From Rhodospirillales bacterium Alpha_05 (GTDB lineage: Bacteria; Pseudomonadota; Alphaproteobacteria; Rhodospirillales; Rhodospirillaceae), in assembly GCA_001603335.1 (NCBI GenBank), contig LUYR01000023.1, forward strand, positions 1 through 19,921: a stretch of DNA of 19,921 nucleotides, in the 5' to 3' direction. Shown in pieces: positions 6,918-14,741 of the stretch. The position numbers were made by a program, and so were the translations under genes. The notes under the pieces are model-generated. The model worked only from the letters and a program-made list of their open reading frames with translations, was not told where the DNA came from and searched no databases. Every line of letters begins with the position of its first letter. The first letter of the stretch is position 1.

Positions 6918-8377
6918 CCGACTGGATTATCTTGGTCGACTCCGCGCGCGATGTCCTCCAGGCCGACACCCCCCACAAGGTGATGATGGTGCGCGACTAC
7001 CTCGCGCGCCCGCAGCTGTTCGGCGGCCTCCGCCCGACGGTGATCAACCTCTCGCGCAACACCGCCTACCAGAGCGCCGGGTACTACGCCTCGCTGCTCG
7101 CCGGGGCGCGCGGCCATCGCGTCATGCCGACGGTGCAGACGATGCTGGAGCTGTCGCGCAAGGAGCTCTACCGCGACGCGCTGCCCGACCTCGAGGACAA
7201 GCTCAACCGCTGCCTCAAGGGCCGCGACGACGCGCCCGAGGAGCCGTTCAAGGTGTTCGTCGCCTTCGGCCGCACCGAGTTCCCCGGCCTCGAAGGTTTT
7301 GCCCTGCTGCTGTTCGACTGGTTCCGCTGTCCGTTGCTCGAAGTGACCGTCGACCCCGGCCCATGGCGCGCGATCGAGAAGATCCGGCCGTTGTCGATCC
7401 ATCGCCTGACGCCGGAGCAGAAGGCCTTCGCGATGGCCGCGATGGAGCGCCAGACGCGGCGCGGCTGGCAGGCGGCGAAGAGCAAGACGCCGTCGCGCTA
7501 CGGCCTCGCGGTGCTGCACAACCCGCGCGAGGCGCTGCCGCCGTCGAAGAAAAGCTCGCTCGAACGCTTCGCCCAGGTGGCGCGGCGGCACGGCGTCGAA
7601 GTCGACCCGATCGAGAAGGGCGATCTCGCGCGGCTCGCGGAATACGACGCCCTGTTCATCCGCGAGACCACCTCGATCGACAACCACACCTACCGCTTCG
7701 CGCGCCGCGCCGAGCAGGAAGGGATGCCGGTGATCGACGACACGGTGTCGATGATCCGCTGCACCAACAAGGTCTATCTCAAGGAACTGCTGGAATCCCA
7801 CAACATCTCGATCCCGAAGAGCCTGGTGTTGAACGGCCCGCAGGCCCTCGACCTCGCCGAGCACGATCTCGGCTATCCGATGGTGGTGAAGATCCCCGAC
7901 GGATCGTTCTCGCGCGGCGTGCACAAGGTCGACGACCGCGCCGCGCTCGAAACCCTGGCGGCGAAGATGTTCGTCGAGACCGACCTGCTGCTGGCGCAGG
8001 AGTTCATGCCGACGGAATACGACTGGCGCGTCGGCGTGCTGGGCGGCGAGCCGCTGTTCGCCTGCCAATACCTGATGGCGCACAACCACTGGCAGATCAT
8101 CAAGCACGGCTCCGACGGTCGCGCGGTGGAGGGGCGGGTGCGCTCGGTGGCGGTGGAGGACGCGCCGCCCGAGGTGATCCAAGCGGCGGTGAAGGCGGCG
8201 CGGCTGATCGGCGCGGGGCTCTATGGCGTCGACTTGAAGCAGAACGCGCGCGGCGTGCACGTCATCGAGATCAACGACAACCCCAACCTCGACAGCCACG
8301 TGGAAGGCGCGACGATCCGCGACGAGCTCTGGTCGCGGCTGGTGCAGTGGTTCGTGACGCGGCTGGACGAGCGCTAG
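6914..8377 (+). CDS. RimK-like ATP-grasp ligase with N-terminal RLAN domain
   Basis: A 487-residue protein. Residues 1-~190 match the RLAN domain (RimK-like ATP-grasp N-terminal): DWIILVDSARDVLQADTPHKV, INLSRNTAYQSAGYY and LELSRKELYRDALP. The C-terminal half is an ATP-grasp fold. The ATP-binding Lys326 is in YPMVVKIPDGSFSRGV, the LLAQEFMPTEYDWRVGVL segment follows, and the Mg-binding Glu452 and Asn454 are in VIEINDNPNLD. The catalytic set looks complete. ATP-grasp ligases of the RimK group make amide bonds, for example by adding glutamates to a protein tail or joining amino acids. The 4-nt overlap with the GNAT/C39-like gene suggests the ligase, acetyltransferase and peptidase act on one substrate. 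It is not RimK itself: no S6-type partner gene is present and the N-terminal domain differs. Confidence 0.87.
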   Translation: MTDWIILVDSARDVLQADTPHKVMMVRDYLARPQLFGGLRPTVINLSRNTAYQSAGYYASLLAGARGHRVMPTVQTMLELSRKELYRDALPDLEDKLNRCLKGRDDAPEEPFKVFVAFGRTEFPGLEGFALLLFDWFRCPLLEVTVDPGPWRAIEKIRPLSIHRLTPEQKAFAMAAMERQTRRGWQAAKSKTPSRYGLAVLHNPREALPPSKKSSLERFAQVARRHGVEVDPIEKGDLARLAEYDALFIRETTSIDNHTYRFARRAEQEGMPVIDDTVSMIRCTNKVYLKELLESHNISIPKSLVLNGPQALDLAEHDLGYPMVVKIPDGSFSRGVHKVDDRAALETLAAKMFVETDLLLAQEFMPTEYDWRVGVLGGEPLFACQYLMAHNHWQIIKHGSDGRAVEGRVRSVAVEDAPPEVIQAAVKAARLIGAGLYGVDLKQNARGVHVIEINDNPNLDSHVEGATIRDELWSRLVQWFVTRLDER

Positions 8378-9162
8378 GCGCCCATTTCGCTCTTGAGGCG
8401 GTCAATGTACTCGAGGCGTTCCTGGAGCGCCGCCATGATCGCGTCGGAGGGGATGAAGAGTTCCTTGGTGCCGTCCCACTCGGTGATCGGGGTGGCGAGC
8501 TTGTCGCGCTGGCGGTCGAGGGAGTTGCCGGGCGCGTGGTGGATCAGCACGGTTTCCATGTCGATTTCGCGGCCCGGCACCAGGGCGCGCAGGATGATCC
8601 GGTAGAAGCTGTCTTCCGTGCCCATGGTGCGGAAGTCCGGGTGCTCGGGGAAGCCCTTGACGATCTCGTGCCAGATCCGCCGGATGCAGAGGTTCATCAC
8701 CGTGCTGCGGTCGAGCGACGGCCCCCACGACGGGTGCATCGGCACGTCGAGCTGGCGGCGCGTCCAGACGTAGCCGATCTCGCGGTCGTCGAGCAGGGCG
8801 CGGACGCAGACGTCGAGATGCTGCGGCAGGAATTCGTCGTCGGCGTCGAGGAAGCAGATCAAGGGCGCGTTGGCGTGGCGCACGCCCGCGTTGCGTGCCG
8901 GTCCCGCGCCCTTGTTGCCGCCGGTCTGGGTGGTCTTGAAGGTGATCGCGGGAAGCGGGTCGAGGAGGGCGGCGAGGCAGTCGAGCACCGCGCGGGTGTC
9001 GTCGGTCGAGCCATCGTCCACCACCACTACTTCGGTGTGGAGGTCCATGTCTGCCGCGCGGTTGGCGTGGTCGGTCGCGATGATCGCGCTCTCGACCGCG
9101 CGCACCAATGTGTCGGCGTTGTTGAACGTCGGAATCACCACGGCGACGCGGGCGGACGGCAT
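8374..9162 (-). CDS. Family 2 glycosyltransferase (GT-A fold)
   Basis: A 262-residue protein with an N-terminal GT-A domain: VAVVIPTFNNADTL (7-19), VVVDDGSTDDT with DDGS at 49-52, GPARNAGVRHA and the metal-binding DxD at 106-108 (LDADDEF). GTEDSFYR further on resembles the conserved acidic ED motif of the family. No membrane segment is visible, so it is likely a soluble or peripheral cytoplasmic enzyme using a nucleotide sugar; donor and acceptor cannot be told. The ATG at 9162 has a purine-rich ribosome site (GGGGGGAAGAG) just upstream. It is convergent with the ATP-grasp gene, and the two stop codons share the bases CTAG at 8374-8377. No polysaccharide gene cluster surrounds it. Confidence 0.88.
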   Translation of the reverse strand: MPSARVAVVIPTFNNADTLVRAVESAIIATDHANRAADMDLHTEVVVVDDGSTDDTRAVLDCLAALLDPLPAITFKTTQTGGNKGAGPARNAGVRHANAPLICFLDADDEFLPQHLDVCVRALLDDREIGYVWTRRQLDVPMHPSWGPSLDRSTVMNLCIRRIWHEIVKGFPEHPDFRTMGTEDSFYRIILRALVPGREIDMETVLIHHAPGNSLDRQRDKLATPITEWDGTKELFIPSDAIMAALQERLEYIDRLKSEMGA

Positions 9163-9289
9163 TCTCTCTTCCCCCCTCAGGGATTGCTCCGGTCAGCCTA
9201 GCGCCGAAAAGTTAAAGCGCGGTGAGGATCGGTGTGGCAAAATTGCGGGCGTTCCGTCTTTGGTGCGCAGGCATGCGAAGGATTTTTCG

Positions 9290-10114
9290 ATGATTCGGCC
9301 TTCCGAATGTCCGGTGACCGGGCGTGACGCGTTCGACATGATCTTGACCGCGCTCGGCGAGATCGTTTCCCATCCCGGTTGGCTGCTGCGTACCGCGCTG
9401 GTGCCGTTCATCGGCATCTGGGGGGTCGCGTCGCTGGCGTACGGCCTCGACCAGCAGGACATGCCGATCGAAGGGGTGTGGGTGATCACCCTGCGCTGGA
9501 CCCTCGAAATCGCGGTGTGCCTGCCCTGCGTGCTCGCATGGTGCCGCATCGGCTTTCGCGGTGCCGCGACCTCCGTGCCGCCGCACTACCTCGAAACCAC
9601 CGGCTTGCGCGCCGCGCTCGACCTGCTGCTGATGATCATGGCGGCGGTGCTGCTGCTTGCGGTTGGGCTCGACCTGCTCTCCGCCCAGCTCTCCGGCGAC
9701 CGGGTCGAGGGCTTTCCCGCGCGCGGGTTGGTGTTGTTCGCGGCCGGTCTGGTGGTGATTCCGGGGATCATGTTCGGCGCGATGCGGCTGTTGATCGCGG
9801 TGGCGGCGGCGGCGATCGGCTGGCGGATCGACTATCGCGAGGCGCTGGTGCTCACCGCCAATCGCGGCGGCTGGCTCGCCGGATTGGGGCTCACCGTGCT
9901 CTGCCTGTTCCCGCTCGCGGCGGAGAGCGTCGACGGCATGCGCGACCTCGTCGGCGGACCGCTCGGCGGCGTCGTCGGGGTCTGGCGGGGATTGGGGTTC
10001 GGCATGGTGCTGCTGCTCGCCGCCGCCTCGGGGCATGCGCTCGGGCAGGCGCTGGCACGGCTCTACGACGGCATGCCGCAGGATCCGCCGCAGGAGCCTC
10101 CGGTGGAGGCTTAG
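9290..10114 (+). CDS. Polytopic membrane protein of unknown function
   Basis: A 274-residue hydrophobic protein with about six predicted membrane segments by eye (near 29-46, 62-82, 102-122, 141-175, 197-213 and 228-250). The family is not recognised. A short cytosolic-looking N-terminus (IRPSECPVTGRDAFDMI) precedes the first helix, and the C-terminus is a proline-rich tail. There are no catalytic motifs. ATG 9290 is preferred because AAGGA (9278-9282) lies 7 nt upstream; the frame is open upstream but overlaps the divergent glycosyltransferase gene. Its stop overlaps the stop of the glutaredoxin-like gene by 4 nt (10111-10114). The 127-nt space before it must hold promoters for both divergent genes, but none is clear. 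Confidence 0.8.
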   Translation: MIRPSECPVTGRDAFDMILTALGEIVSHPGWLLRTALVPFIGIWGVASLAYGLDQQDMPIEGVWVITLRWTLEIAVCLPCVLAWCRIGFRGAATSVPPHYLETTGLRAALDLLLMIMAAVLLLAVGLDLLSAQLSGDRVEGFPARGLVLFAAGLVVIPGIMFGAMRLLIAVAAAAIGWRIDYREALVLTANRGGWLAGLGLTVLCLFPLAAESVDGMRDLVGGPLGGVVGVWRGLGFGMVLLLAAASGHALGQALARLYDGMPQDPPQEPPVEA

Positions 10115-10452
10115 GCGAGGGGCTGGGCGGCGATCCCGGCGGCGTCGAGGAGCGCCTTCAGCGCGCCCGACTTGGCGAGGTCGCGGATTTCGCTGCCGCC
10201 GCCGGCGAAGCGGCCGTGGATGTAGAGGTGCGGGGTTTCGGGCGCGTCGGGCGCGGTCTTGATCGCGTCGCGGATTTCCGGGTCGTCGTTGAGGTTGACC
10301 GACTTGTAGGCCACGCCCATCAGGTCGAGCGCCTGGGTCACCGCCGCGCCGCGATTGGTAAGCGGAAACATCGGCGTGCCCTCCATGTAGAGGACCACCG
10401 CATGGGTCTCGATATCCTTGCGGATGCGCGTGAAAATCGGATTTTCATCCAT
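10111..10452 (-). CDS. Cysteine-free homologue of monothiol glutaredoxin (Grx4/GrxD family)
   Basis: A 113-residue protein, the usual length for Grx4 monothiol glutaredoxins. It has VVLYMEGTPMFP (19-30), ALDLMGVAYKSVNL, EIRDAIK (59-65), the cis-Pro segment TPHLYIHG (Pro74) and GGGSEIRDL. Normal family members carry, in that order, KGTP, the active-site CGFS after FPQ, and GGCD. Here CGFS is TNRG (32-35), the glutathione-contacting Lys is Glu24, and GGCD is GGGS. There is no cysteine anywhere. It therefore cannot ligate a [2Fe-2S] cluster or do thiol chemistry in the normal way; a structural or regulatory role is inference. ATG 10452 lies 22 nt after the rarD stop, so the two are probably cotranscribed. 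The length and preserved fold residues argue against a decaying pseudogene. Confidence 0.85.
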   Translation of the reverse strand: MDENPIFTRIRKDIETHAVVLYMEGTPMFPLTNRGAAVTQALDLMGVAYKSVNLNDDPEIRDAIKTAPDAPETPHLYIHGRFAGGGSEIRDLAKSGALKALLDAAGIAAQPLA

Positions 10453-10474
10453 CCCGGCGTCTCTCCCCAGAGCT

Positions 10475-11401
10475 TCAGGCCCCACCCAGGCCGATCCGCT
10501 GCAACCATGACCGCGGCGCCGAATAGATCGCCAGTCCCAACCAGATACAGGAAAATGCCCAGGCGTGGGTCGCGGTAAACGGCTCGTCGTAGAGTTGCGT
10601 CGCCAGCAGGAACTGGCCGCTCGGAGCAATATACTGCATCAGGCCGATGGTGGATAGCCGCACCCGCCGCACCGCGATGCCGAACAGCACCAGCGGGATC
10701 GCGGTGACCGGGCCGCCGAGGATCAGCAGCGCGTCGCGCATCGCGCCGTCGTGGCCGAAGTGGCCGACGCCCTGGTGTTCGAGCCAGAGCAGGTAGGCGA
10801 GGGCGAGCGGGCCGATCAGCATGCTTTCGATCGCCATGCCGGTGATGCCGGTGACCGGGATGGTCTTGCGGAGCAGGCCGTAGGTGGCGAAGGTGAAGGC
10901 GAGGCCGAGGGAGACGATCGGAATCTCGCCCAAACGCACAATCAGGAAGCCGACGCCGAGCGCGGCGAGGCCGACCGCGATCCAGTGCTGCCGCAGCATC
11001 GTCTCGCGCAGGAAGATGAAGCCGAACAGCACGCTGATCAGCGGATTGATGAAATAGCCGAGGCTCGCCTGGAGGATGTGGCCGCTCGATACCGCGAAGA
11101 TGTAGATCAGCCAGTTGATCGTGATCAACGTCGCGGTGGCGATCAGGGTGAGGATGACGCGGCGGTTGGTCACCGCCTTGATCACCGCGTTCCACTCGCG
11201 CAGCACGACGATGAAGATCGCCATCATCACCACGCTCCAGACCACGCGGTTGGCGAGGACTTCGGGCGGCGGCAGGTCGGCGAGTTGCTTGAGGTAGAGC
11301 GGCAGCAGCCCCCAGGTGCCGAAGGTGAGGAGGCCCGCGATCACGCCGACGCGAGCGGCGGCAGGGTCGTTGGCGAGGGGCGGAGAGGGCGGGGCGGACA
11401 C
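10475..11401 (-). CDS. rarD: RarD-type EamA/DMT superfamily transporter
   Basis: A 308-residue inner-membrane protein with about ten hydrophobic helices, as in E. coli RarD. Diagnostic stretches are FGTWGLLPLYLKQL, NRVVWSVVMM, INWLIYIFAV, LQASLGYFINPL, LGLAFTFATYGLLRK, RVRLSTIGLMQYI and FSCIWLGLAIY. The family exports small metabolites; the true substrate of RarD is not settled, and the chloramphenicol-sensitivity name is historical. The start is GTG (11401) with GGAAAG upstream. The gene lies between purL and the glutaredoxin-like gene, where many alphaproteobacteria carry bolA. A terminator-like hairpin separates it from purL. Confidence 0.9.
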   Translation of the reverse strand: MSAPPSPPLANDPAAARVGVIAGLLTFGTWGLLPLYLKQLADLPPPEVLANRVVWSVVMMAIFIVVLREWNAVIKAVTNRRVILTLIATATLITINWLIYIFAVSSGHILQASLGYFINPLISVLFGFIFLRETMLRQHWIAVGLAALGVGFLIVRLGEIPIVSLGLAFTFATYGLLRKTIPVTGITGMAIESMLIGPLALAYLLWLEHQGVGHFGHDGAMRDALLILGGPVTAIPLVLFGIAVRRVRLSTIGLMQYIAPSGQFLLATQLYDEPFTATHAWAFSCIWLGLAIYSAPRSWLQRIGLGGA

Positions 11402-11463
11402 GGTTTCGACTTTCCAAACGCAGCGCAGGGCGATTCCGGCGCGACCGAGCCGATCAAACTAAG

Positions 11464-11499
11464 CGGTGGCGCAAATCCCGAGTGTGATCTGCGCCACCG
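11464..11499 (-). terminator. Terminator-like hairpin after purL
   Basis: A 10-bp perfect stem (CGGTGGCGCA, 11464-11473, with 11490-11499) and a 16-nt loop lie 31 nt after the purL stop. On the minus strand it is followed by a weak T-containing stretch (CTTAGTTT). The long loop and poor T run make termination uncertain. Confidence 0.5.
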
Positions 11500-11529
11500 T
11501 AATGGTGGATTCGCGGGCGCGCGTGGCGT

Positions 11530-13716
11530 TTAAGCCATGAACGCGGGGAACCAGCCTTCGTGCGCGGCCTTGAGCTCGGCCACCGCGACCGCTTCGCCGT
11601 TGACGACGAGGTCGCTGCCGGTGGTCGAGCCGATGCGGCGCGCCGGGACTCCCATCTTCTCGGCGTTGGCGAGGACTTCCGCCGCCTTGCCTTCGGCGAC
11701 CGCAAGCACGTAGCGCGCCTGGTCTTCGCCGAACAGCTTGGCGTGGAGATCGGGGCCGGAGACGGTGAGGTTCGCGCCGATGCCCGAGGCCATCGCCATT
11801 TCCGCCACCGCGACGAGCAGGCCGCCTTCCGAAAGGTCGTGGCAGGACTCCACCAGACCTTCGCGGATCAGGCCGCGGACGAAGTCGCCGTTGCGGCGCT
11901 CGACCTTGAGGTCGACCGGCGGCGGCGCGCCTTCGTCGCGGCCGCAGACCACGTCGAGGTAGAGCGAACGGCCGAGCCACGAGCCTTCCGCGCCGATCGC
12001 GATCAGCGCCTGTCCGGTGCCGGTGAAGGCGATGCCGACCGAGGCCTCGACGTGCGGCATCAGGCCGACGCCGCCGATCGTGGGCGTCGGCAGGATGCCC
12101 TGGCCGTTGGTCTCGTTGTAGAGCGACACGTTGCCCGAGACGACCGGAAAGTCGAGCGCGATGCAGGCTTCGCCCATGCCCTGGCAGGCTTCGACGAACT
12201 GGCCCATGATTTCCGGGCGCTGCGGGTTGCCGAAGTTCATGTTGTCGGTGATCGCGAGCGGCGTCGCGCCGACGGCGGTGAGGTTGCGCCACGCCTCGGC
12301 GACCGCCTGACGACCGCCCTCGACCGCGTCCGCGCCGACGTAGCGCGGGTTGCAGTCCGACGTCGCGGCGAGGCCCTTGGCGGTGCCGTGGATGCGGATC
12401 ACCGCAGCGTCGCCGCCGGGGCGCTGCACCGTGTCGCCCATCACCATGTGGTCGTACTGTTCCCACACCCAGCGGCGCGACGAACCGTCCGGCCCGCCGA
12501 CCAGCGCCTTGAGCGCCTCGGCCCACGGCTTCTCGGCCACGTCGGACGCGGCGATCACCGGATGCTTGACGCCCGGGGTCCACGGCCGGTCGTATTCCGG
12601 CGCGGCTTCGGCGAGCGGGTCGATCGGCAGGTCGGCGACGACCGCGCCATCCTTCTTCAGCACCATGCGGCCGGTGTCGGTGAGCGTGCCGATCACCGCG
12701 AAGTCGAGCTCCCACTTGTCGAACACCGCCTTGGCGATGTCTTCCTTGCCCGGCTCGATCACCATCAGCATGCGCTCCTGGCTCTCGGAGAGCATGATCT
12801 CGTAGGCGGTCATCGCGGTTTCGCGCACCGGAACCATGTCGAGGTCGAGCTCGACGCCGAGGCCGCCCTTCGACGCCATTTCGAACGACGACGAGGTGAG
12901 GCCCGCCGCGCCCATGTCCTGGATCGCGACGATCACGTCGGTGGCCATCAGTTCGAGGCAGGCTTCGATCAGGAGCTTTTCGGTGAAGGGGTCGCCGACC
13001 TGCACGGTCGGGCGCTTCTCCTCCGAATCCTCGGAGAACTCGGCGGACGCCATGGTCGCGCCGTGGATGCCGTCGCGACCGGTCTTGGAGCCGACGTAGA
13101 CCACTTGGTTGCCGACGCCCGAGGCCTTCGAATAGAAGATCTTGTCGGTGTCGGCGATGCCGATGGTCATCGCGTTGACGAGGTTGTTGCCGTTGTAGCA
13201 GGGGTGGAACTGCACTTCGCCGCCGACGGTGGGCACGCCGACGCAGTTGCCGTAGCCACCGACGCCCGCCACCACGCCCGCGACCAGATGCCGGGTCTTC
13301 GGGTGGTCGGCGGAGCCGAAGCGCAGCGCGTTGAGGTTCGCCACCGGGCGCGCGCCCATGGTGAACACGTCGCGGAGGATGCCGCCCACGCCGGTCGCCG
13401 CGCCCTGGTAGGGCTCGATGAACGACGGGTGGTTATGGCTTTCCATCTTGAAGATCGCCGCCTGACCGTCGCCGATGTCGATCACGCCGGCGTTCTCGCC
13501 CGGCCCGCAGATCACCCAGGGGGCGCGGGTCGGCAGGGTCTTCAGCCATTTCTTCGAGGATTTGTACGAGCAGTGCTCGCTCCACATCACCGAGAAGATG
13601 CCGAGCTCGGTGAGGTTGGGCACCCGGCCGAGGATCGCGAGGACGCGGTCGTACTCGGAGGGGGAGAGGCCATGCTCGGCGACGATTTGCGGCGTGATGG
13701 CGACGGTCTGGTTCAT
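11530..13716 (-). CDS. purL: Phosphoribosylformylglycinamidine synthase, large subunit
   Basis: A 728-residue small-type PurL, lacking the fused glutaminase of the ~1300-residue enterobacterial enzyme. It therefore needs PurQ and PurS, which lie directly upstream. It converts FGAR, ATP and ammonia to FGAM in purine synthesis. Seen are VMWSEHCSYKSS (His48), GPGENAGVIDIGDG, KMESHNHPS, GGILRDVFTMGARP, IQDMGAAGLTSSS, NFGNPQ and CHDLSEGGL. The ATG at 13716 gives the expected MNQ-type N-terminus. It starts 22 nt after the purQ stop and ends the pur operon. The protein is soluble and forms a complex with PurQ and PurS. Confidence 0.97.
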   Translation of the reverse strand: MNQTVAITPQIVAEHGLSPSEYDRVLAILGRVPNLTELGIFSVMWSEHCSYKSSKKWLKTLPTRAPWVICGPGENAGVIDIGDGQAAIFKMESHNHPSFIEPYQGAATGVGGILRDVFTMGARPVANLNALRFGSADHPKTRHLVAGVVAGVGGYGNCVGVPTVGGEVQFHPCYNGNNLVNAMTIGIADTDKIFYSKASGVGNQVVYVGSKTGRDGIHGATMASAEFSEDSEEKRPTVQVGDPFTEKLLIEACLELMATDVIVAIQDMGAAGLTSSSFEMASKGGLGVELDLDMVPVRETAMTAYEIMLSESQERMLMVIEPGKEDIAKAVFDKWELDFAVIGTLTDTGRMVLKKDGAVVADLPIDPLAEAAPEYDRPWTPGVKHPVIAASDVAEKPWAEALKALVGGPDGSSRRWVWEQYDHMVMGDTVQRPGGDAAVIRIHGTAKGLAATSDCNPRYVGADAVEGGRQAVAEAWRNLTAVGATPLAITDNMNFGNPQRPEIMGQFVEACQGMGEACIALDFPVVSGNVSLYNETNGQGILPTPTIGGVGLMPHVEASVGIAFTGTGQALIAIGAEGSWLGRSLYLDVVCGRDEGAPPPVDLKVERRNGDFVRGLIREGLVESCHDLSEGGLLVAVAEMAMASGIGANLTVSGPDLHAKLFGEDQARYVLAVAEGKAAEVLANAEKMGVPARRIGSTTGSDLVVNGEAVAVAELKAAHEGWFPAFMA

Positions 13717-13738
13717 CGCGGGGTCCTTGAGCGATAGA

Positions 13739-14428
13739 TTAGGCGAAGGCGTTCAGCAGCGCCGTGAACATCGGGGCGCCATCGGTGCCGCCCAGCAGCG
13801 GGTCGGCGAGGCGCTCGGGGTGGGGCATCATGCCGAGCACGTTGCGGCGCGCGTTGAGGATGCCCGCGATGTTGCGCTGCGAGCCGTTGGGGTTGGCGGC
13901 CTCGGTGGTCGCGCCCGCGGCGTCGCAATAGCGGAAGGCGACGCGATCCTGGCTTTCGAGTTCGTCCAGCACCGCCGGTTCGGCAAAGTAGTTGCCGTCG
14001 TGGTGCGCCACCGGGATCCGGATCACCTGGCCCTTGGTATAGGCGGAGGTGAACTCGGAGGCGGTGGTCTCGACGCGCAGCAGAACGTCGCGGCAGATGA
14101 ACTTGAGGTCGCGGTTGCGCATCAGCACGCCCGGCAGCATCCCGGCTTCGGTCAGCACCTGGAAGCCGTTGCAGATGCCCATCACCCGCACGCCCTTGTC
14201 GGCGGCGGCCTTGACCGAGGCCATGATCGGCGAGTGGGCGGCCATCGCGCCGGAGCGGAGGTAGTCGCCGTAGGAGAACCCGCCCGGCACCACGATCACG
14301 TCGACGTCGGGCAGGGCGGCGTCGCCGTGCCAGACCATTTGGGGTTTCCGCCCGGTGATCAGCTCGAGCGCCGTGGCGGCGTCGCGATCACAGTTGGAGC
14401 CGGGGAAGACGATGACGGCGGCTTTCAC
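13739..14428 (-). CDS. purQ: Phosphoribosylformylglycinamidine synthase, glutaminase subunit
   Basis: A 229-residue class I glutamine amidotransferase that supplies ammonia to PurL. The oxyanion region VPGGFSYGDYLRSG, the nucleophile Cys86 in MGICNGFQVL, and His203 and Glu205 in MMPHPERL form the full triad. Cys86 occupies the same number as in Bacillus PurQ. The start is GTG at 14428, giving the conserved MKAAVIVFPGSNCDRD. It lies 42 nt after purS and 22 nt before purL. Confidence 0.97.
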   Translation of the reverse strand: MKAAVIVFPGSNCDRDAATALELITGRKPQMVWHGDAALPDVDVIVVPGGFSYGDYLRSGAMAAHSPIMASVKAAADKGVRVMGICNGFQVLTEAGMLPGVLMRNRDLKFICRDVLLRVETTASEFTSAYTKGQVIRIPVAHHDGNYFAEPAVLDELESQDRVAFRYCDAAGATTEAANPNGSQRNIAGILNARRNVLGMMPHPERLADPLLGGTDGAPMFTALLNAFA

Positions 14429-14470
14429 GGTTCAAAGGTCCTTGTCGCAGTGGCTAATGCCGAAAAGGGT

Positions 14471-14713
14471 TCAGCCTTCGAGGTCGATGGCGAAGTTCTC
14501 GATGACGGTGTTGGCGAGGAGCTTGCGGCACATGTCCTCGACCAGGGGCTTCGCCTTGACCGGATCGGTTTCGGCGATGTCGAGTTCGATGTACTTTCCC
14601 TGGCGAACCCCGAGGACGCCGTCGAAGCCGAGCGCGGTGAGGGCGTGGCTGACCGCCTTGCCCTGGGGGTCGAGGACGCCGGACTTCAGGGTAACGTGGA
14701 CTTTGGCTTTCAT
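14471..14713 (-). CDS. purS: Phosphoribosylformylglycinamidine synthase, PurS subunit
   Basis: An 80-residue protein with the PurS pattern: KAKVHVTLKSGVLDPQGKAV at the start, then ALGFDGVLGVRQGKYIELDI and CRKLLANTVIENFAIDLE. PurS dimers bridge PurL and PurQ and help channel ammonia. The gene lies 28 nt after purC and 42 nt before purQ in the same direction. Confidence 0.96.
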   Translation of the reverse strand: MKAKVHVTLKSGVLDPQGKAVSHALTALGFDGVLGVRQGKYIELDIAETDPVKAKPLVEDMCRKLLANTVIENFAIDLEG

Positions 14714-14741
14714 TGCTGCTCAGGCTCCTTAAAGCAAGGCG

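Noticed and set aside
6914..8377. Calling this gene rimK itself
   Set aside because: The N-terminal half is the RLAN type and the protein is much longer (487 residues) than RimK (~300); S6 is not encoded nearby.
7363..9201. 612-codon plus-strand frame spanning the end of the ATP-grasp gene and the glycosyltransferase gene
   Set aside because: It crosses two convergent real genes in another frame and has no recognisable motif.
10111..10452. Glutaredoxin-like gene as a pseudogene
   Set aside because: Full length, no frameshift or stop, and fold-defining residues retained; only the functional cysteines and the glutathione Lys are replaced.
11560..13737. 725-codon plus-strand open frame opposite purL
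   Set aside because: It is the antisense shadow of purL; composition is His/Arg/Asp/Ala-rich without domains.
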